Of a stretch of DNA of 64,000 bases, positions 20,715 through 34,600 are shown piece after piece. The number at the start of each line of letters is the position of its first letter. Position 1 is the first letter of the stretch. Location of the stretch: assembly GCF_963678635.1 (NCBI RefSeq), contig NC_087067.1, positions 59,506,594 to 59,570,593 on the forward strand, written 5' to 3'. The position numbers and the translations under genes were made by a program. The stretch is from Symsagittifera roscoffensis (lineage: Eukaryota > Xenacoelomorpha > Acoela > Convolutidae). The notes under the pieces were generated by a model. It was not told the DNA's origin, searched no databases, and saw only the letters and a list, made by a program, of their open reading frames with translations.

Positions 20715-23040
20715 GTTTGTTTGTTTGTTTGTTTGTTGTTTGTTGTTATGCCGAATGGAGCTCATAAAAGCTTCTCTTCGCCAGCATCGTAGTTCGTATG
20801 GGTCTGGAGATAGGATGGCTAGTCCCACGTTAGTTGTGCCAAAAATTTAGCAACTGCGAGGTTCTGCCAGGTCTCCGACCTGTCCGGAACTTCTTCCACT
20901 GATGAGGAGGTTTCATTGAAATCTTGTTCGCCTCGTAAAGGCACTCCTCTCGAACTGTGGTAGTTCTTGGTCAGTATTTTTGTTTTTTTTCTTGGGTTTT
21001 TTGCTTAGTTTCTGTTCGAGAAGTCAAGAAGTCAGCTGTTCCCTCGAGTCAGAAGTTGTTGCAAGCTGTTCCTGTTGTCTCCTCCGCGCTGCTCCTGCGA
21101 GAAGTCCAAGCTGCTCACCACTCTGCTCACACTCTCCTCATTCGTTTCCGTCCACTCATCCTCTTCCCCTCCCCCTCCCTCTGTTCCGGCAGCACTGTGC
21201 CCCATGTCAACCACTAAGTACTTCCTGTTCTGCTGTGATATCTGGGCGTTCTTCAGACTAGCCGAGCTGATTTTGAGGAAAGCATCTCCATTGCTAGCTC
21301 CACCACTAGTGCTCACTGACACTGTATCCATTCGACCATTAACGCCACTATCAGATCCCAACGAAGTGCCAACTTTCTCTAAAGACGCGTCTCGACTGGG
21401 GCCACTCGACTACTGTGTCACAGTCTTTTTCTCCTCCTCCCAAAGAACATGAGTTGTTTGAGTCTTTGCGGTTATGGCGTCCCTGTTGGCCAGCAGATTC
21501 GGTTCTACTCAGATGTCTCACTATGCTCTGGTAGGAGTGAGAATGGGATGCGTCAGAATGCAGAGACGAGTAGTCACTTTTATGAGGGATGGTCTGCAAC
21601 TGCTCTATGAAATCTGCGCCCTCTTCCTTGTCCGCAAAAAAGTGTGCCGGAGTTGCCCTCCCGCTGACCGGGGTGACGCCACCACTGCTGCTGGGCGAAC
21701 TTGGACCTGCAAAATTCGACTGCACTGCGAGAGAGTAGCTGCTTAAACAAGTATTACTTGGACTGCCCAAACCCCCACTAACGCTCTCGCCCACTCCGTT
21801 CTCTCTATTGACACTTGAAGACTGCGAAGAGCCAACTCCAATCACTCCATTTGACCTTGCATGACTGCTGTTCTGTGCTGTTTGCGAGGAGGTGGCAGCG
21901 GAGGTGTTGTTGGCTTTGAAGTAGTCGTGGTTGGGAGGAGGCATGACTCCTGTGGCAAGGATGAATCCGCTGAGAGAGTGAAAGTGTGCGAGGATGATGA
22001 CTGCCTGGACCAGTTTGTCCTGAGGCCACTGTCTCGGACCCCCACTTCCCTCCACTACTTCCTTAATCGTATGTGCGTTTATTTTCCATGGTGCGTGGGC
22101 TAAAAGCGTGTTTAGGCTGATTAGAGCCTTCACATCTAGGAGCATATTTCTCTGGCGCTGTTTAGACATGGCAGCGGTAGACGAATCCTCCCCCCGCATG
22201 GTGGTGGCAGTGCTAGATGAGCCGCAGATGAAGGAAGAGTGGGGGAGAAGCCGAACTGGGCGGGCGAAGGGGTCGTCTTCTGGAAGCAATTCGAGCACCG
22301 AGCGGATCAAGTAAGAGCAGTCAAAGCGAGCAGCAGCCATTAAAGTGAGGTAGGATACCAGAGTAGGGTCGAAGTTAGAGGCGGAGATGTGATGATGGGA
22401 ATGTAGACTGTGCTCGAATGAGAGGAACTCCTTCATGTACTGAGGATGGTAGGCCAACAGAAAGTGCACATCCGGAACACGCAGACCGTGCAGTCGGAAA
22501 GTCCCCACGTAAAGTTTGTACTTCTCCACCTGCAGACTGATCTCGAAAGACGAAGTTGATGAAGACGACGAAGTGGACTCTTCTACTTTTCGAGGGCATG
22601 TTTCTTCAGTCCGGCTCTTCTCCTCTGAATCATCTCCCCCTCTATCTGACCCTTGTCCATCACCCTCCTCTCTTCTCCTGCTCGCCCTTCTTTTGCGTCT
22701 CATTCTGCTAACGTGTTGTCTGTATACTTTTTCAACCACTTCCATTCCAGTGTGGCAATCAATATCAGACGCTGGAATGTATTTGGTTTTATGATGAGCA
22801 ACCAACAGAGGCGAGAAGTCCAAAGGCAGCTTACCACTCTGCTGGAAAGTTTAGAGGAAAATAGAAAGCGCTTGTCTGACTGGCGAATAAGGGAAGTTTT
22901 CAGCCCAGTGCTGGATCTTAGCCAACAACTGCCACACTCTTAGACTTCCACCACCTCGTCCTCCATTTGAATCTGAAGACTCCGATTCCCTTGGAATCCT
23001 GTAGTCTTCCGTGCCATTTACTGCACCAAAGGCACCAAAG
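20715..23040 (-). pseudogene. SESN: Sestrin retrocopy S2, 5'-truncated
   Basis: Carries the foreign tail with a GTTT microsatellite (20715-21031), the Sesn end segment, and an open 490-codon core at 21351-22823. TAA at 22851-22853 is shared with S1. The copy stops at about 23,031 within TTTACTGCACCAAAGG, where CACCAAAGG is repeated and joined to GTAATATGGCC of an SL unit, so the acidic N-terminal part and the leader are missing. It lacks the 18-bp segment present in S1 (MGHSAAG instead of MGHVDFGVSSAAG), which defines type B inserts. Confidence 0.75.
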
Positions 23041-26000
23041 GTAATATGGCCCAATGCTTTCGACCTTAATCGCAAAATTTTTTCTTCTTCAGATTTGATC
23101 TAACCATGCTCAATCGACCCAGCAATCTGACGGTCTCGATATTATCTTGTGCATTTGGCAGTAGGAATCTGTCGTAGATGATCTTGAGTGCGTTCACTTC
23201 GTATATGGTTTCTCACTGGTTCGAGAAGTTGGATGCTCGCTTGTGGGAATGTTGTGACGAGGTGATCCCTGCATGAACTGCTGCTGCTGTTGTTTGTTCA
23301 TTTGGTCCCAGTGGTGCTGCTGCTGCTCATTGACACTGTCGAATCTCATACCCTCCAAGAAAACGTCCATGTGGGAATCCAAAACAGGAATTCGACTATC
23401 ATGCTCGTAATACCAAATAGCCTAATTGTTGTGATAAACTTATTAAAAAGTATTTGTTCAAATTCACCGCTTGTGCGTTTTCATATCATATGCATATCAT
23501 ATTATCGAGTTTTTTGCTCGTAATATGACCCAATGCTTTCGACCTTGATCGCAAAATTTTTTCTTCTTCAGATTTGATCTAACCATGCTCAATCGACCCC
23601 GCAGTCTGGCGGTATCGCTAAGCTCTTGTGCATTTGGCAGTAGGAATCTGTCGTAGATGATCTTGAGTGCGTTCACTTTGTATCTGGTTTCCCACTGGTT
23701 CGAGAATTTTGATGCTTGCATGTTGTAGTGTTGTGATGAGGGGATCCCTGCATGAACGGCTGCTGCTGTTGCAGGTTCATTTGGTCCTAGTGGTGCTGCT
23801 GCTGCTCATTGACACTGTCGAATCTTATACCCTCCAAGTAAACGTCCAGGTGGGAATCCAAAACAGGAATTCGACTATCATGCTCGTAATACCAAATAGC
23901 CTAATTGTTGTGATAAACTTATTAAATAGTATTTGTTCAAATTTACCGCTTGTGCGTTTTCATATCATATGCATATCATATTATCGAGTTTTTTTTTGCT
24001 CGTAATATGGCCCAATGCTTTCGACCTTAATCGCAAAATTTTTTCTTCTTCAGATTTGATCTAACCATGCTCAATCGACCCAGCAATCTGACGGTCTCGA
24101 TTATATCTTGTGCATTTGGCAGTAGGAATCTGTCGTAGATGATCTTGAGTGCGTTCACTTTGTATCTGGTTTCTCACTGGTTCGAGAATTTGGATGCTCG
24201 CATGTGGTAGTGTTGTGACGAGGGGATCCCTGCATGAACTGCTGCTGCTGTTGCAGGTTCATTTGGTCCTAGTGGTGCTGCTGCTGCTCATTGACACTGT
24301 CTAATCTCATACCCTCCAAGAAAACGTCCATGTGGGAATCCAAAACAGGAATTCGACTATCATGCTCGTAATACCAAATAGCCTAATTGGTGTGATAAAC
24401 TTATTAAATAGTATTTGTTCAAATTTACCGCTTGTGCGTTTTCATATCATATGCATATCATATTATCGAGTTTTTTTTGCTCGTAATATGGCCCAATGCT
24501 TTCGACCTTAATCGCAAAATTTTTTCTTCTTCAGATTTGATCTAACCATGCTCAATCGACCCAGCAATCTGACGGTCTCGATATTATCTTGTGCATTTGC
24601 CAGTAGGAATCTGTCGTAGATGATCTTGAGTGCGTTCACTTCGTATATGGTTTCTCACTGGTTCGAGAAGTTGGATGCTCGCTTGTGGGAATGTTGTGAC
24701 GAGGTGATCCCTGCATGAACTGCTGCTGCTGTTGTTTGTTCATTTGGTCCCAGTGGTGCTGCTGCTGCTCATTGACACTGTCGAATCTCATACCCTCCAA
24801 GAAAATGTCCATATGGGAATCCAAAACAGGAATTCGACTATCATGCTCGTAATACCAAATAGCCTAATTGTTGTGATAAACTTATTAAATAGTATTTGTT
24901 CAAATTTACCGCTTGTGCGTTTTCATATCATATGCATATCATATTATCGAGTTTTTTGCTCGTAATATGACCCAATGCTTTCGACCTTGATCGCAAAATT
25001 TTTTCTTCTTCAGATTTGATCTAACCATGCTCAATCGACCCCGCAGTCTGGCGGTATCGCTAAGCTCTTGTGCATTTGGCAGTAGGAATCTGTCGTAGAT
25101 GATCTTGAGTGCGTTCACTTTGTATCTGGTTTCCCACTGGTTCGAGAATTTTGATGCTTGCATGTTGTAGTGTTGTGATGAGGGGATCCCTGCATGAACG
25201 GCTGCTGCTGTTGCAGGTTCATTTGGTCCTAGTGGTGCTGCTGCTGCTCATTGACACTGTCGAATCTTATACCCTCCAAGTAAACGTCCATGTGGGAATC
25301 CAAAACAGGAATTCGACTATCATGCTCGTAATACCAAATAGCCTAATTGTTGTGATAAACTTATTAAATAGTATTTGTTCAAATTTACCGCTTGTGCGTT
25401 TTCATATCATATGCATATCATATTATCGAGTTTTTTTTTGCTCGTAATATGGCCCAATGCTTTCGACCTTAATCGCAAAATTTTTTCTTCTTCAGATTTG
25501 ATCTAACCATGCTCAATCGACCCAGCAATCTGACGGTCTCGATTATATCTTGTGCATTTGCCAGTAGGAATCTGTCGTAGATGATCTTGAGTGCGTTCAC
25601 TTCGTATATGGTTTCTCACTGGTTCGAGAAGTTGGATGCTCGCTTGTGGGAATGTTGTGACGAGGTGATCCCTGCATGAACTGCTGCTGCTGTTGTTTGT
25701 TCATTTGGTCCCAGTGGTGCTGCTGCTGCTCATTGACACTGTCGAATCTCATACCCTCCAAGAAAATGTCCATGTGGGAATCCAAAACAGGAATTCGACT
25801 ATCATGCTCGTAATACCAAATAGCCTAATTGTTGTGATAAACTTATTAAATAGTATTTGTTCAAATTTACCGCTTGTGCGTTTTCATATCATATGCATAT
25901 CATATTATCGAGTTTTTTGCTCGTAATATGACCCAATGCTTTCGACCTTGATCGCAAAATTTTTTCTTCTTCAGATTTGATCTAACCATGCTCAATCGAC

Positions 26001-28570
26001 CCCGCAGTCTGGCGGTATCGCTAAGCTCTTGTGCATTTGGCAGTAGGAATCTGTCGTAGATGATCTTGAGTGCGTTCACTTTGTATCTGGTTTCCCACTG
26101 GTTCGAGAATTTTGATGCTTGCATGTTGTAGTGTTGTGATGAGGGGATCCCTGCATGAACGGCTGCTGCTGTTGCAGGTTCATTTGGTCCTAGTGGTGCT
26201 GCTGCTGCTCATTGACACTGTCGAATCTTATACCCTCCAAGTAAACGTCCATGTGGGAATCCAAAACAGGAATTCGACTATCATGCTCGTAATACCAAAT
26301 AGCCTAATTGTTGTGATAAACTTATTAAATAGTATTTGTTCAAATTTACCGCTTGTGCGTTTTCATATCATATGCATATCATATTATCGAGTTTTTTTTG
26401 CTCGTAATATGGCCCAATGCTTTCGACCTTAATCGCAAAATTTTTTCTTCTTCAGATTTGATCTAACCATGCTCAATCGACCCAGCAATCTGACGGTCTC
26501 GATTATATCTTGTGCATTTGGCAGTAGGAATCTGTCGTAGATGATCTTGAGTGCGTTCACTTCGTATCTGGTTTCTCACTGGTTCGAGAAGTTGGATGCT
26601 CGCATGTGAGAGTGTTGTGACGAGGTGATCCCTGCATGAACTGCTGCTGCTGTTGCAGTTTCATTTGGTCCTAGTGGTGCTGCTGCTGCTCATTGACACT
26701 GTCTAATCTCATACCCTCCAAGAAAACGTCCATGTGGGAATCCAAAACAGGAATTCGACTATCATGCTCGTAATACCAAATAGCCTAATTGGGCTGATAA
26801 ACTTATTAAATAGTATTTGTTCAAATTTACCGCTTGTGCGTTTTCATATCATATGCATATCATATTATCGAGTTTTTTTTGCTCGTAATATGGCCCAATG
26901 CTTTCGACCTTAATCGCAAAATTTTTTCTTCTTCAGATTTGATCTAACCATGCTCAATCGACCCAGCAATCTGACGGTCTCGATATTATCTTGTGCATTT
27001 GCCAGTAGGAATCTGTCGTAGATGATCTTGAGTGCGTTCACTTCGTATATGGTTTCTCACTGGTTCGAGAAGTTGGATGCTCGCTTGTGGGAATGTTGTG
27101 ACGAGGTGATCCCTGCATGAACTGCTGCTGCTGTTGTTTGTTCATTTGGTCCCAGTGGTGCTGCTGCTGCTCATTGACACTGTCGAATCTCATACCCTCC
27201 AAGAAAATGTCCATGTGGGAATCCAAAACAGGAATTCGACTATCATGCTCGTAATACCAAATAGCCTAATTGTTGTGATAAACTTATTAAAAAGTATTTG
27301 TTCAAATTCACCGCTTGTGCGTTTTCATATCATATGCATATCATATTATCGAGTTTTTTGCTCGTAATATGGCCCAATGCTTTCGACCTTGATCGCAAAA
27401 TTTTTTCTTCTTCAGATTTGATCTAACCATGCTCAATCGACCCCGCAGTCTGACGGTATCGCTAAGCTCTTGTGCATTTGGCAGTAGGAATCTGTCGTAG
27501 ATGATCTTGAGTGCGTTCACTTTGTATCTGGTTTCCCACTGGTTCGAGAATTTTGATGCTTGCATGTTGTAGTGTTGTGATGAGGGGATCCCTGCATGAA
27601 CTGCTGCTGCTGTTGCAGGTTCATTTGGTCCTAGTGGTGCTGCTGCTGCTCATTGACACTGTCGAATCTTATACCCTCCAAGAAAACGTCCATGTGGGAA
27701 TCCAAAACAGGAATTCGACTATCATGCTCGTAATACCAAATAGCCTAATTGTTGTGATAAACTTATTAAATAGTATTTGTTCAAATTTACCGCTTGTGCG
27801 TTTTCATATCATATGCATATCATATTATCGAGTTTTTTTTTTGCTCGTAATATGGCCCAATGCTTTCGACCTTAATCGCAAAATTTTTTCTTCTTCAGAT
27901 TTGATCTAACCATGCTCAATCGACCCCGCAGTCTGACGGTCTCGCTAAGCTCTTGTGCATTTGGCAGTAGGAATCTGTCGTAGATGATCTTGAGGGCGTT
28001 CACTTTGTATCTGGTTTCTCACTGGTTCGAGAAGTTGGATGCTCGCATGTTGTAGTGTTGTGACGAGGTGATTCTGCATGAACTGCTGCTGCTGTTGTAT
28101 GTTCATTTGGTCCCAGTGGTGCTGCTGCTGCTAATTGTCACTGTCTAATCTCATACCCTCCAAGAAAACGTCCATGTGGGAATCCAAAACAGGAATTCGA
28201 CTATCATGCTCGTAATACCAAATAGCCTAATTGTTGTGATAAACTTATTAAATAGTATTTGTTCAAATTTACCGCTTGTGCGTTTTCATATCATATACAT
28301 ATCATATTATTGAGGTTTTTGCTCGTAATGTGGCCCAATGCTTTTGACCTGAATAGGAAAAAAAAATTCTTCAGATTTGATCTAACTATGCTCAATCGAC
28401 CCAGCAATCTGACGGTCTCGATAATATTTTGTGCATTTGGCAGTAGGAATCTGTCGTAGATGATCTTGAGTGCGTTCACTTCGTATCTGGTTTCTCACTG
28501 GTTCGAGAAGTTGGATGCTCGCATGTGGGAGTGTTGAGACGAGGGGATCCCTGCATGAACTGCTGCCGCT
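23041..28570 (+). repeat. SL-RNA tandem array, block 6 (11 units, expanded)
   Basis: Leader exons start at 23418, 23897, 24379, 24860, 25339, 25821, 26300, 26781, 27262, 27741 and 28223. The equivalent block 8 has six units. The shift between matching units changes from 14,816 to about 12,416 bp across the block, so about 2,400 bp (five units) were gained or lost here. The segment around 24,640-26,560 shows a 961-bp two-unit period. Confidence 0.85.
26781..26950 (+). ncRNA. SL-RNA copy with variant leader
   Basis: The exon reads TAATTGGGCTGATAAAC, changing three bases near the middle of the leader, while the donor and stems are retained. Copies at 24379, 39195 and 53615 carry the milder variant TAATTGGTGTG. 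This is useful as a tag to learn which copies are transcribed. Confidence 0.5.
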
Positions 28571-31500
28571 GTTTGTTTGTTTGTTTGTTGTTTGTTGTTA
28601 TGCCGAATGGAGCTCATAAAAGCTTCTCTTCGCCAGCATCGTAGTTCCGTATGGGTCTGGAGATAGGATGGCTAGTCCCACGTTAGTTGTGCCAAAAATA
28701 TAGCAACTGCGAGGTTCTGCCAGGTCTCCGACCTGTCCGGAACTTCCTCCACTGATGAGGAGGTTTCATTGAAATCTTGTTCGCCTCGTAAAGGCACTCC
28801 TCTCGAACTGTGGTAGTTCTTGGTCAGTATTTTTGTTTTTTTTCTTGGGTTTTTTGCTTAGTTTCTGTTCGATAAGTCAAGAAGTCAGCTGTTCCCTCGA
28901 GTCAGAAGTTGTTGCAAGCTGTTCCTGTTGTCTCCTCCGCGCTGCTCCAGCAAGAAGTCCAAGCTGCGCACCAATCTGCTCACACTCTCCTCATTCGTTT
29001 CCGTCCACTCATTCTCTTCCCCTCCCCCTCCCTCTGTTCCGGCAGCACTGCTGACACCAAAGTCCACGTGCCCCATGTCAACCACTAAGTACTTCCTGTT
29101 CTGCTGTGATATCTGGGCGCTCTTCAGACTAGCCGAGCTGATTTTGAGGAAAGCATCTCCATTGCTAGCTCCACCACTAGTGCTCACTGACACTGTATCC
29201 ATTCGACCATTAACGCCACTATCAGATCCCAACGAAGTGCCAACTTTCTCTAAAGACGCGTCTCGACTGGGGCCACTCGACTACTGTGTCACAGTCTTTT
29301 TCTCCTCCTCCCAAAGAACATGAGTTGTTTGAGTCTTTGCGGTTATGGCGTCCCTGTTGGCCAGCAGAGTCGGTTTTACTCAGTTGTCTCACTATGCTCT
29401 GGTAGGAGTGAGAATGGGATGCGTCAGAATGCAGAGACGAGTAGTCACTTTTATGAGGGATGGTCTGCAACTGCTCTATGAAATCTGCGCCCTCTTCCTT
29501 GTCCGCAAAAAAGTGTGCCGGAGTTGCCCTCCCGCTGACCGGGGTGACGCCACCACTGCTGCTGGGCGAACTTGGACCTGCAAAATTCGACTGCACTGCG
29601 AGAGAGTAGCTGCTTAAACAAGTATTACTTGGACTGCCCAAACCCCCACTAACGCTCTCGCCCACTCCGTTCTCTCTATTGACACTTGAAGACTGCGAAG
29701 AGCCAACTCCAATCACTCCATTTGACCTTGCATGACTGCTGTTCTGTGCTGTTTGCGAGGAGGTGGCAGCGGAGGTGTTGTTGGCTTTGAAGTAGTCGTG
29801 GTTGGGAGGAGGCATGACTCCTGTGGCAAGGATGAATCCGCTGAGAGAGTGAAAGTGTGCGAGGATGATGACTGCCTGGACCAGTTTGTCCTGAGGCCAC
29901 TGTCTCGGACCCCCAATTCCCTCCACTACTTCCTTAATCGTATGTGCGTTTATTTTCCATGGTGCGTGGGCTAAAAGCGTGTTTAGGCTGATTAGAGCCT
30001 TCACATCTAGGAGCATATTTCTCTGGCGCTGTTTAGACATGGCAGCGGCAGACGAATCCTCCCCCCGCATGGTGGTGGCAGTGCTAGATGAGCCGCAGAT
30101 GAAGGAAGAGTGGGGGAGAAGCCGAACTGGGCGGGCGAAGGGGTCGTCTTCTGGAAGCAATTCGAGCACCGAGCGGATCAAGTAAGAGCAGTCAAAGCGA
30201 GCAGCAGCCATTAAAGTGAGGTAGGATACCAGAGTAGGGTCGAAGTTAGAGGCGGAGATGTGATGATGGGAATGTAGACTGTGCTCGAATGAGAGGAACT
30301 CCTTCATGTACTGAGGATGGTAGGCCAACAGAAAGTGCACATCCGGAACACGCAGACCGTGCAGTCGGAAAGTCCCCACGTAAAGTTTGTACTTCTCCAC
30401 CTGCAGACTGATCTCGAAAGACGAAGTTGATGAAGACGACGAAGTGGACTCTTCTACTTTTCGAGGGCATGTTTCTTCAGTCCGGCTCTTCTCCTCTGAA
30501 TCATCTCCCCCTCTATCTGACCCTTGTCCATCACCCTCCTCTCTTCTCCTGCTCGCCCTTCTTTTGCGTCTCATTCTGCTAACGTGTTGTCTGTATACTT
30601 TTTCAACCACTTCCATTCCAGTGTGGCAATCAATATCAGACGCTGGAATGTATTTGGTTTTATGATGAGCAACCAACAGAGGCGAGAAGTCCAAAGGCAG
30701 CTTACCACTCTGCTGGAAAGTTTAGAGGAAAATAGAAAGCGCTTGTCTGACTGGCGAATAAGGGAAGTTTTCAGCCCAGTGCTGGATCTTAGCCAACAAC
30801 TGCCACACTCTTAGACTTCCACCACCTCGTCCTCCATTTGAATCTGAAGACTCCGATTCCCTTGGAATCCTGTAGTCTTCCGTGCCATTTACTGCACCAA
30901 AGGTGTCCATATGACCATTACTGGTGCCATCTGATCTTTTTAACTACATTTGCATTTGAACCTTTTCTCCGTCTCCGGGACGTAACTCTGATTCTCTCGG
31001 GGATCCGAATCGTGTTGAGTCTCTTGGATCTGTATCTTGAATTTCTTTGTTCCAGATTTGGTCACTGATTTTGAACGAAGTGCCGTTATGACTTGGCCGG
31101 TTAAGATTCTCGCTGTTATTGTTGAGAAAGTCGTTGAGAAGGGGTTCCAGATTATCCCGCACTATACTCTCAGCAAACTCCACACTGACAACTCCGTCCC
31201 ACCTGTAGTTTTTTCTTTGTCTTCCCGGTCACCACCATCATAGTCCTCTTCTGTGTCGTCTCTCATCTCAATTGTTGTTGCACCATAATCATCACAATCC
31301 ATTTCTGATGCGGAACTGTGCACTTCGCTACTACCAGTTTCTCCCCCTTGCGACGAATAGCACAGGGGTACATCGTCTGGATCTCTGCCTCCCCCCACAT
31401 TTTTAACACTGATTCGACCTGATGTGATAACAACCGGCACTACATGCTCAATCTGGACCACTAGACAGTCCAGTCTTTTCTCACATTCGAGTAGTATGAC

Positions 31501-31647
31501 GTCACTTGTTGCATCATCAATTGCCTCATTGGTATCTGGTCCGTTGAGGTTGCTGTCTCTACCGCCTAGATTGTTCAAATGTCATTGCTTCCGAGTTGCT
31601 CCTATTCCCACTACATTGTTGTTGTGTGGCTGGCCATCTTTGCCCAT
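28571..31647 (-). pseudogene. SESN: Sestrin retrocopy S3, full length, type A
   Basis: Full equivalent of S1, shifted by 14,339 bp, with TGA at 31582-31584, TAG at 30944-30946 and TAA at 30722-30724 in the same places. The core frame is 29222-30694. It differs from S1 by several amino acids (for example GIGGPRQ for GSGGPRQ, and QLSKTDSAG for HLSRTESAG). The 3' tail (28571-28884) has the long form with the microsatellite, unlike S1. Confidence 0.75.
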
Positions 31648-31653
31648 CACACC

Positions 31654-31685
31654 TATTTAATGAGTTTATCACAACAATAAGGCTA
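31654..31685 (-). other. SL leader sequence at 5' end of sestrin S3
   Basis: Differs from the SL consensus at two positions (CTTATT for CTAATT, and CATTAAATA for TATTAAATA). TAGCC is intact here. It is followed by GGTGTG and ATG at 31647. Confidence 0.7.
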
Positions 31686-34600
31686 AGTGCTGCTGCTGTT
31701 GTATGTTCATTTGGTCCTAGTGGTGCTGCTGCTGCTAATTGTCACTGTCTAATCTCATACCCTCCAAGAAAACGTCCATGTGGGAATCCAAAACAGGAAT
31801 TCGACTATCATGCTCGTAATACCAAATAGTCTAACTGTTGTGATAAACTTATTAAATAGTATTTGTTCAAATTCACCGCTTGTGCGTTTTCATATCATAT
31901 GCATATCATATTATCGAGTTTTTTGCTCGTAATATGGCCCAATGCTTTCGACCTTGATCGCAAAATTTTTTCTTCTTCAGATTTGATCTAACCATGCTCA
32001 ATCGACCCCGCAGTCTGACGGTATCGCTAAGCTCTTGTGCATTTGGCAGTAGGAATCTGTCGTAGATGATCTTGAGGGCGTTCACTTTGTATCTGGTTTC
32101 TCACTGGTTCGAGAAGTTGGATGCTTGCATGTGGGAGTGTTGTGACGAGGTGATCCCTGCATGAACTGCTGCTGCTGTTGTATGTTCATTTGGTCCCAGT
32201 GGTGCTGCTGCTGCTAATTGTCACTGTCTAATCTCATACCCTCCAAGAAAACGTCCATGTGGGAATCCAAAACAGGAATTCGACTATCATGCTCGTAATA
32301 CCAAATAGCCTAATTGTTGTGATAAACTTATTAAATAGTATTTGTTCAAATTTACCGCTTGTGCGTTTTCATATCATATGCATATCATATTATCGAGTTT
32401 TTTTTGCTCGTAATATGGCCCAATGCTTTCGACCTTAATCGCAAAATTTTTTCTTCTTCAGATTTGATCTAACCATGCTCAATCGACCCAGCAATCTGAC
32501 GGTCTCGATATTATCTTGTGCATTTGGCAGTAGGAATCTGTCGTAGATGATCTTGAGTGCGTTCACTTCGTATATGGTTTCTCACTGGTTCGAGAAGTTG
32601 GATGCTCGCTTGTGGGAATGTTGTGACGAGGTGATCCCTGCATGAACTGCTGCTGCTGTTGTTTGTTCATTTGGTCCCAGTGGTGCTGCTGCTGCTCATT
32701 GACACTGTCGAATCTCATACCCTCCAAGAAAACGTCCATGTGGGAATCCAAAACAGGAATTCGACTGTCATGCTCGTAATACCAAATAGCCTAATTGTTG
32801 TGATAAACTTATTAAAAAGTATTTGTTCAAATTCACCGCTTGTGCGTTTTCATATCATATGCATATCATATTATCGAGTTTTTTGCTCGTAATATGGCCC
32901 AATGCTTTCGACCTTGATCGCAAAATTTTTTCTTCTTCAGATTTGATCTAACCATGTTCAATCGACCCCGCAGTCTGACGGTATCGCTAAGCTCTTGTGC
33001 ATTTGGCAGTAGGAATCTGTCGTAGATGATCTTGAGTGCGTTCACTTTGTATCTGGTTTCCCACTGGTTCGAGAATTTTGATGCTTGCATGTTGTAGTGT
33101 TGTGATGAGGGGATCCCTGCATGAACGGCTGCTGCTGTTGCAGGTTCATTTGGTCCTAGTGGTGCTGCTGCTGCTCATTGACACTGTCGAATCTTATACC
33201 CTCCAAGAAAACGTCCATGTGGGAATCCAAAACAGGAATTCGACTATCATGCTCGTAATACCAAATAGCCTAATTGTTGTGATAAACTTATTAAATAGTA
33301 TTTGTTCAAATTTACTGCTTGTGCGTTTTCATATCATATGCATATCATATTATCGAGTTTTTTTTTGCTCGTAATATGGCCCAATGCTTTCGACCTTAAT
33401 CGCAAAATTTTTTCTTCAGATTTGATCTAACCATGCTCAATCGACCCAGCAATCTGACGGTCTCGATTATATCTTGTGCATTTGGCAGTAGGAATCTGTC
33501 GTAGATGATCTTGAGTGCGTTCACTTCGTATCTGGTTTCTCACTGGTTCGAGAAGTTGGATGCTCGCATGTGGGAGTGTTGTGACGAGGTGATCCCTGCA
33601 AGAACTGCTGCTGCTGTTGCAGGTTCATTTGGTCCTAGTGGTGCTGCTGCTGCTCATTGACACTGTCTAATCTCATACCCTCCAAGAAAACGTCCATGTG
33701 GGAATCCAAAACAGGAATTCGACTATCATGCTCGTAATACCAAATAGCCTAATTGTTGTGATAAACTTATTAAATAGTATTTGTTCAAATTTACCGCTTG
33801 TGCGTTTTCATATCATATGCATATCATATTATCGAGTTTTTTTTGCTCGTAATATGGCCCAATGCTTTCGACCTTAATCGCAAAATTTTTTCTTCTTCAG
33901 ATTTGATCTAACCATGCTCAATCGACCCAGCAATCTGACGGTCTCGATATTATCTTGTGCATTTGGCAGTAGGAATCTGTCGTAGATGATCTTGAGTGCG
34001 TTCACTTCGTATATGGTTTCTCACTGGTTCGAGAAGTTGGATGCTCGCTTGTGGGAATGTTGTGACGAGGTGATCCCTGCATGAACTGCTGCTGCTGTTG
34101 TTTGTTCATTTGGTCCCAGTGGTGCTGCCGCTGCTCATTGACACTGTCGAATCTCATACCCTCCAAGAAAACGTCCATGTGGGAATCCAAAACAGGAATT
34201 CGACTATCAGGCTCGTAATACCAAATAGCCTAATTGTTGTGATAAACTTATTAAAAAGTATTTGTTCAAATTCACCGCTTGTGCGTTTTCATATCATATG
34301 CATATCATATTATCGAGTTTTTTGCTCGTAATATGGCCCAATGCTTTCGACCTTGATCGCAAAATTTTTTCTTCTTCAGATTTGATCTAACCATGCTCAA
34401 TCGACCCCGCAGTCTGACGGTATCGCTAAGCTCTTGTGCATTTGGCAGTAGGAATCTGTCGTAGATGATCTTGAGTGCGTTCACTTTGTATCTGGTTTCC
34501 CACTGGTTCGAGAATTTTGATGCTTGCATGTTGTAGTGTTGTGATGAGGGGATCCCTGCATGAACGGCTGCTGCTGTTGCAGGTTCATTTGGTCCTAGTG

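Larger units (their letters stand above)
17315..31653. repeat. Higher-order repeat period 1 (about 14.3 kb)
   Basis: Bounded by the leader tags of S1 and S3. It holds SL block 5 (7 units), S2, SL block 6 (11 units) and S3. Corresponding landmarks in the next period are shifted by about 14,815-14,819 bp, then by 12,416 bp after the expanded block. Confidence 0.8.
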
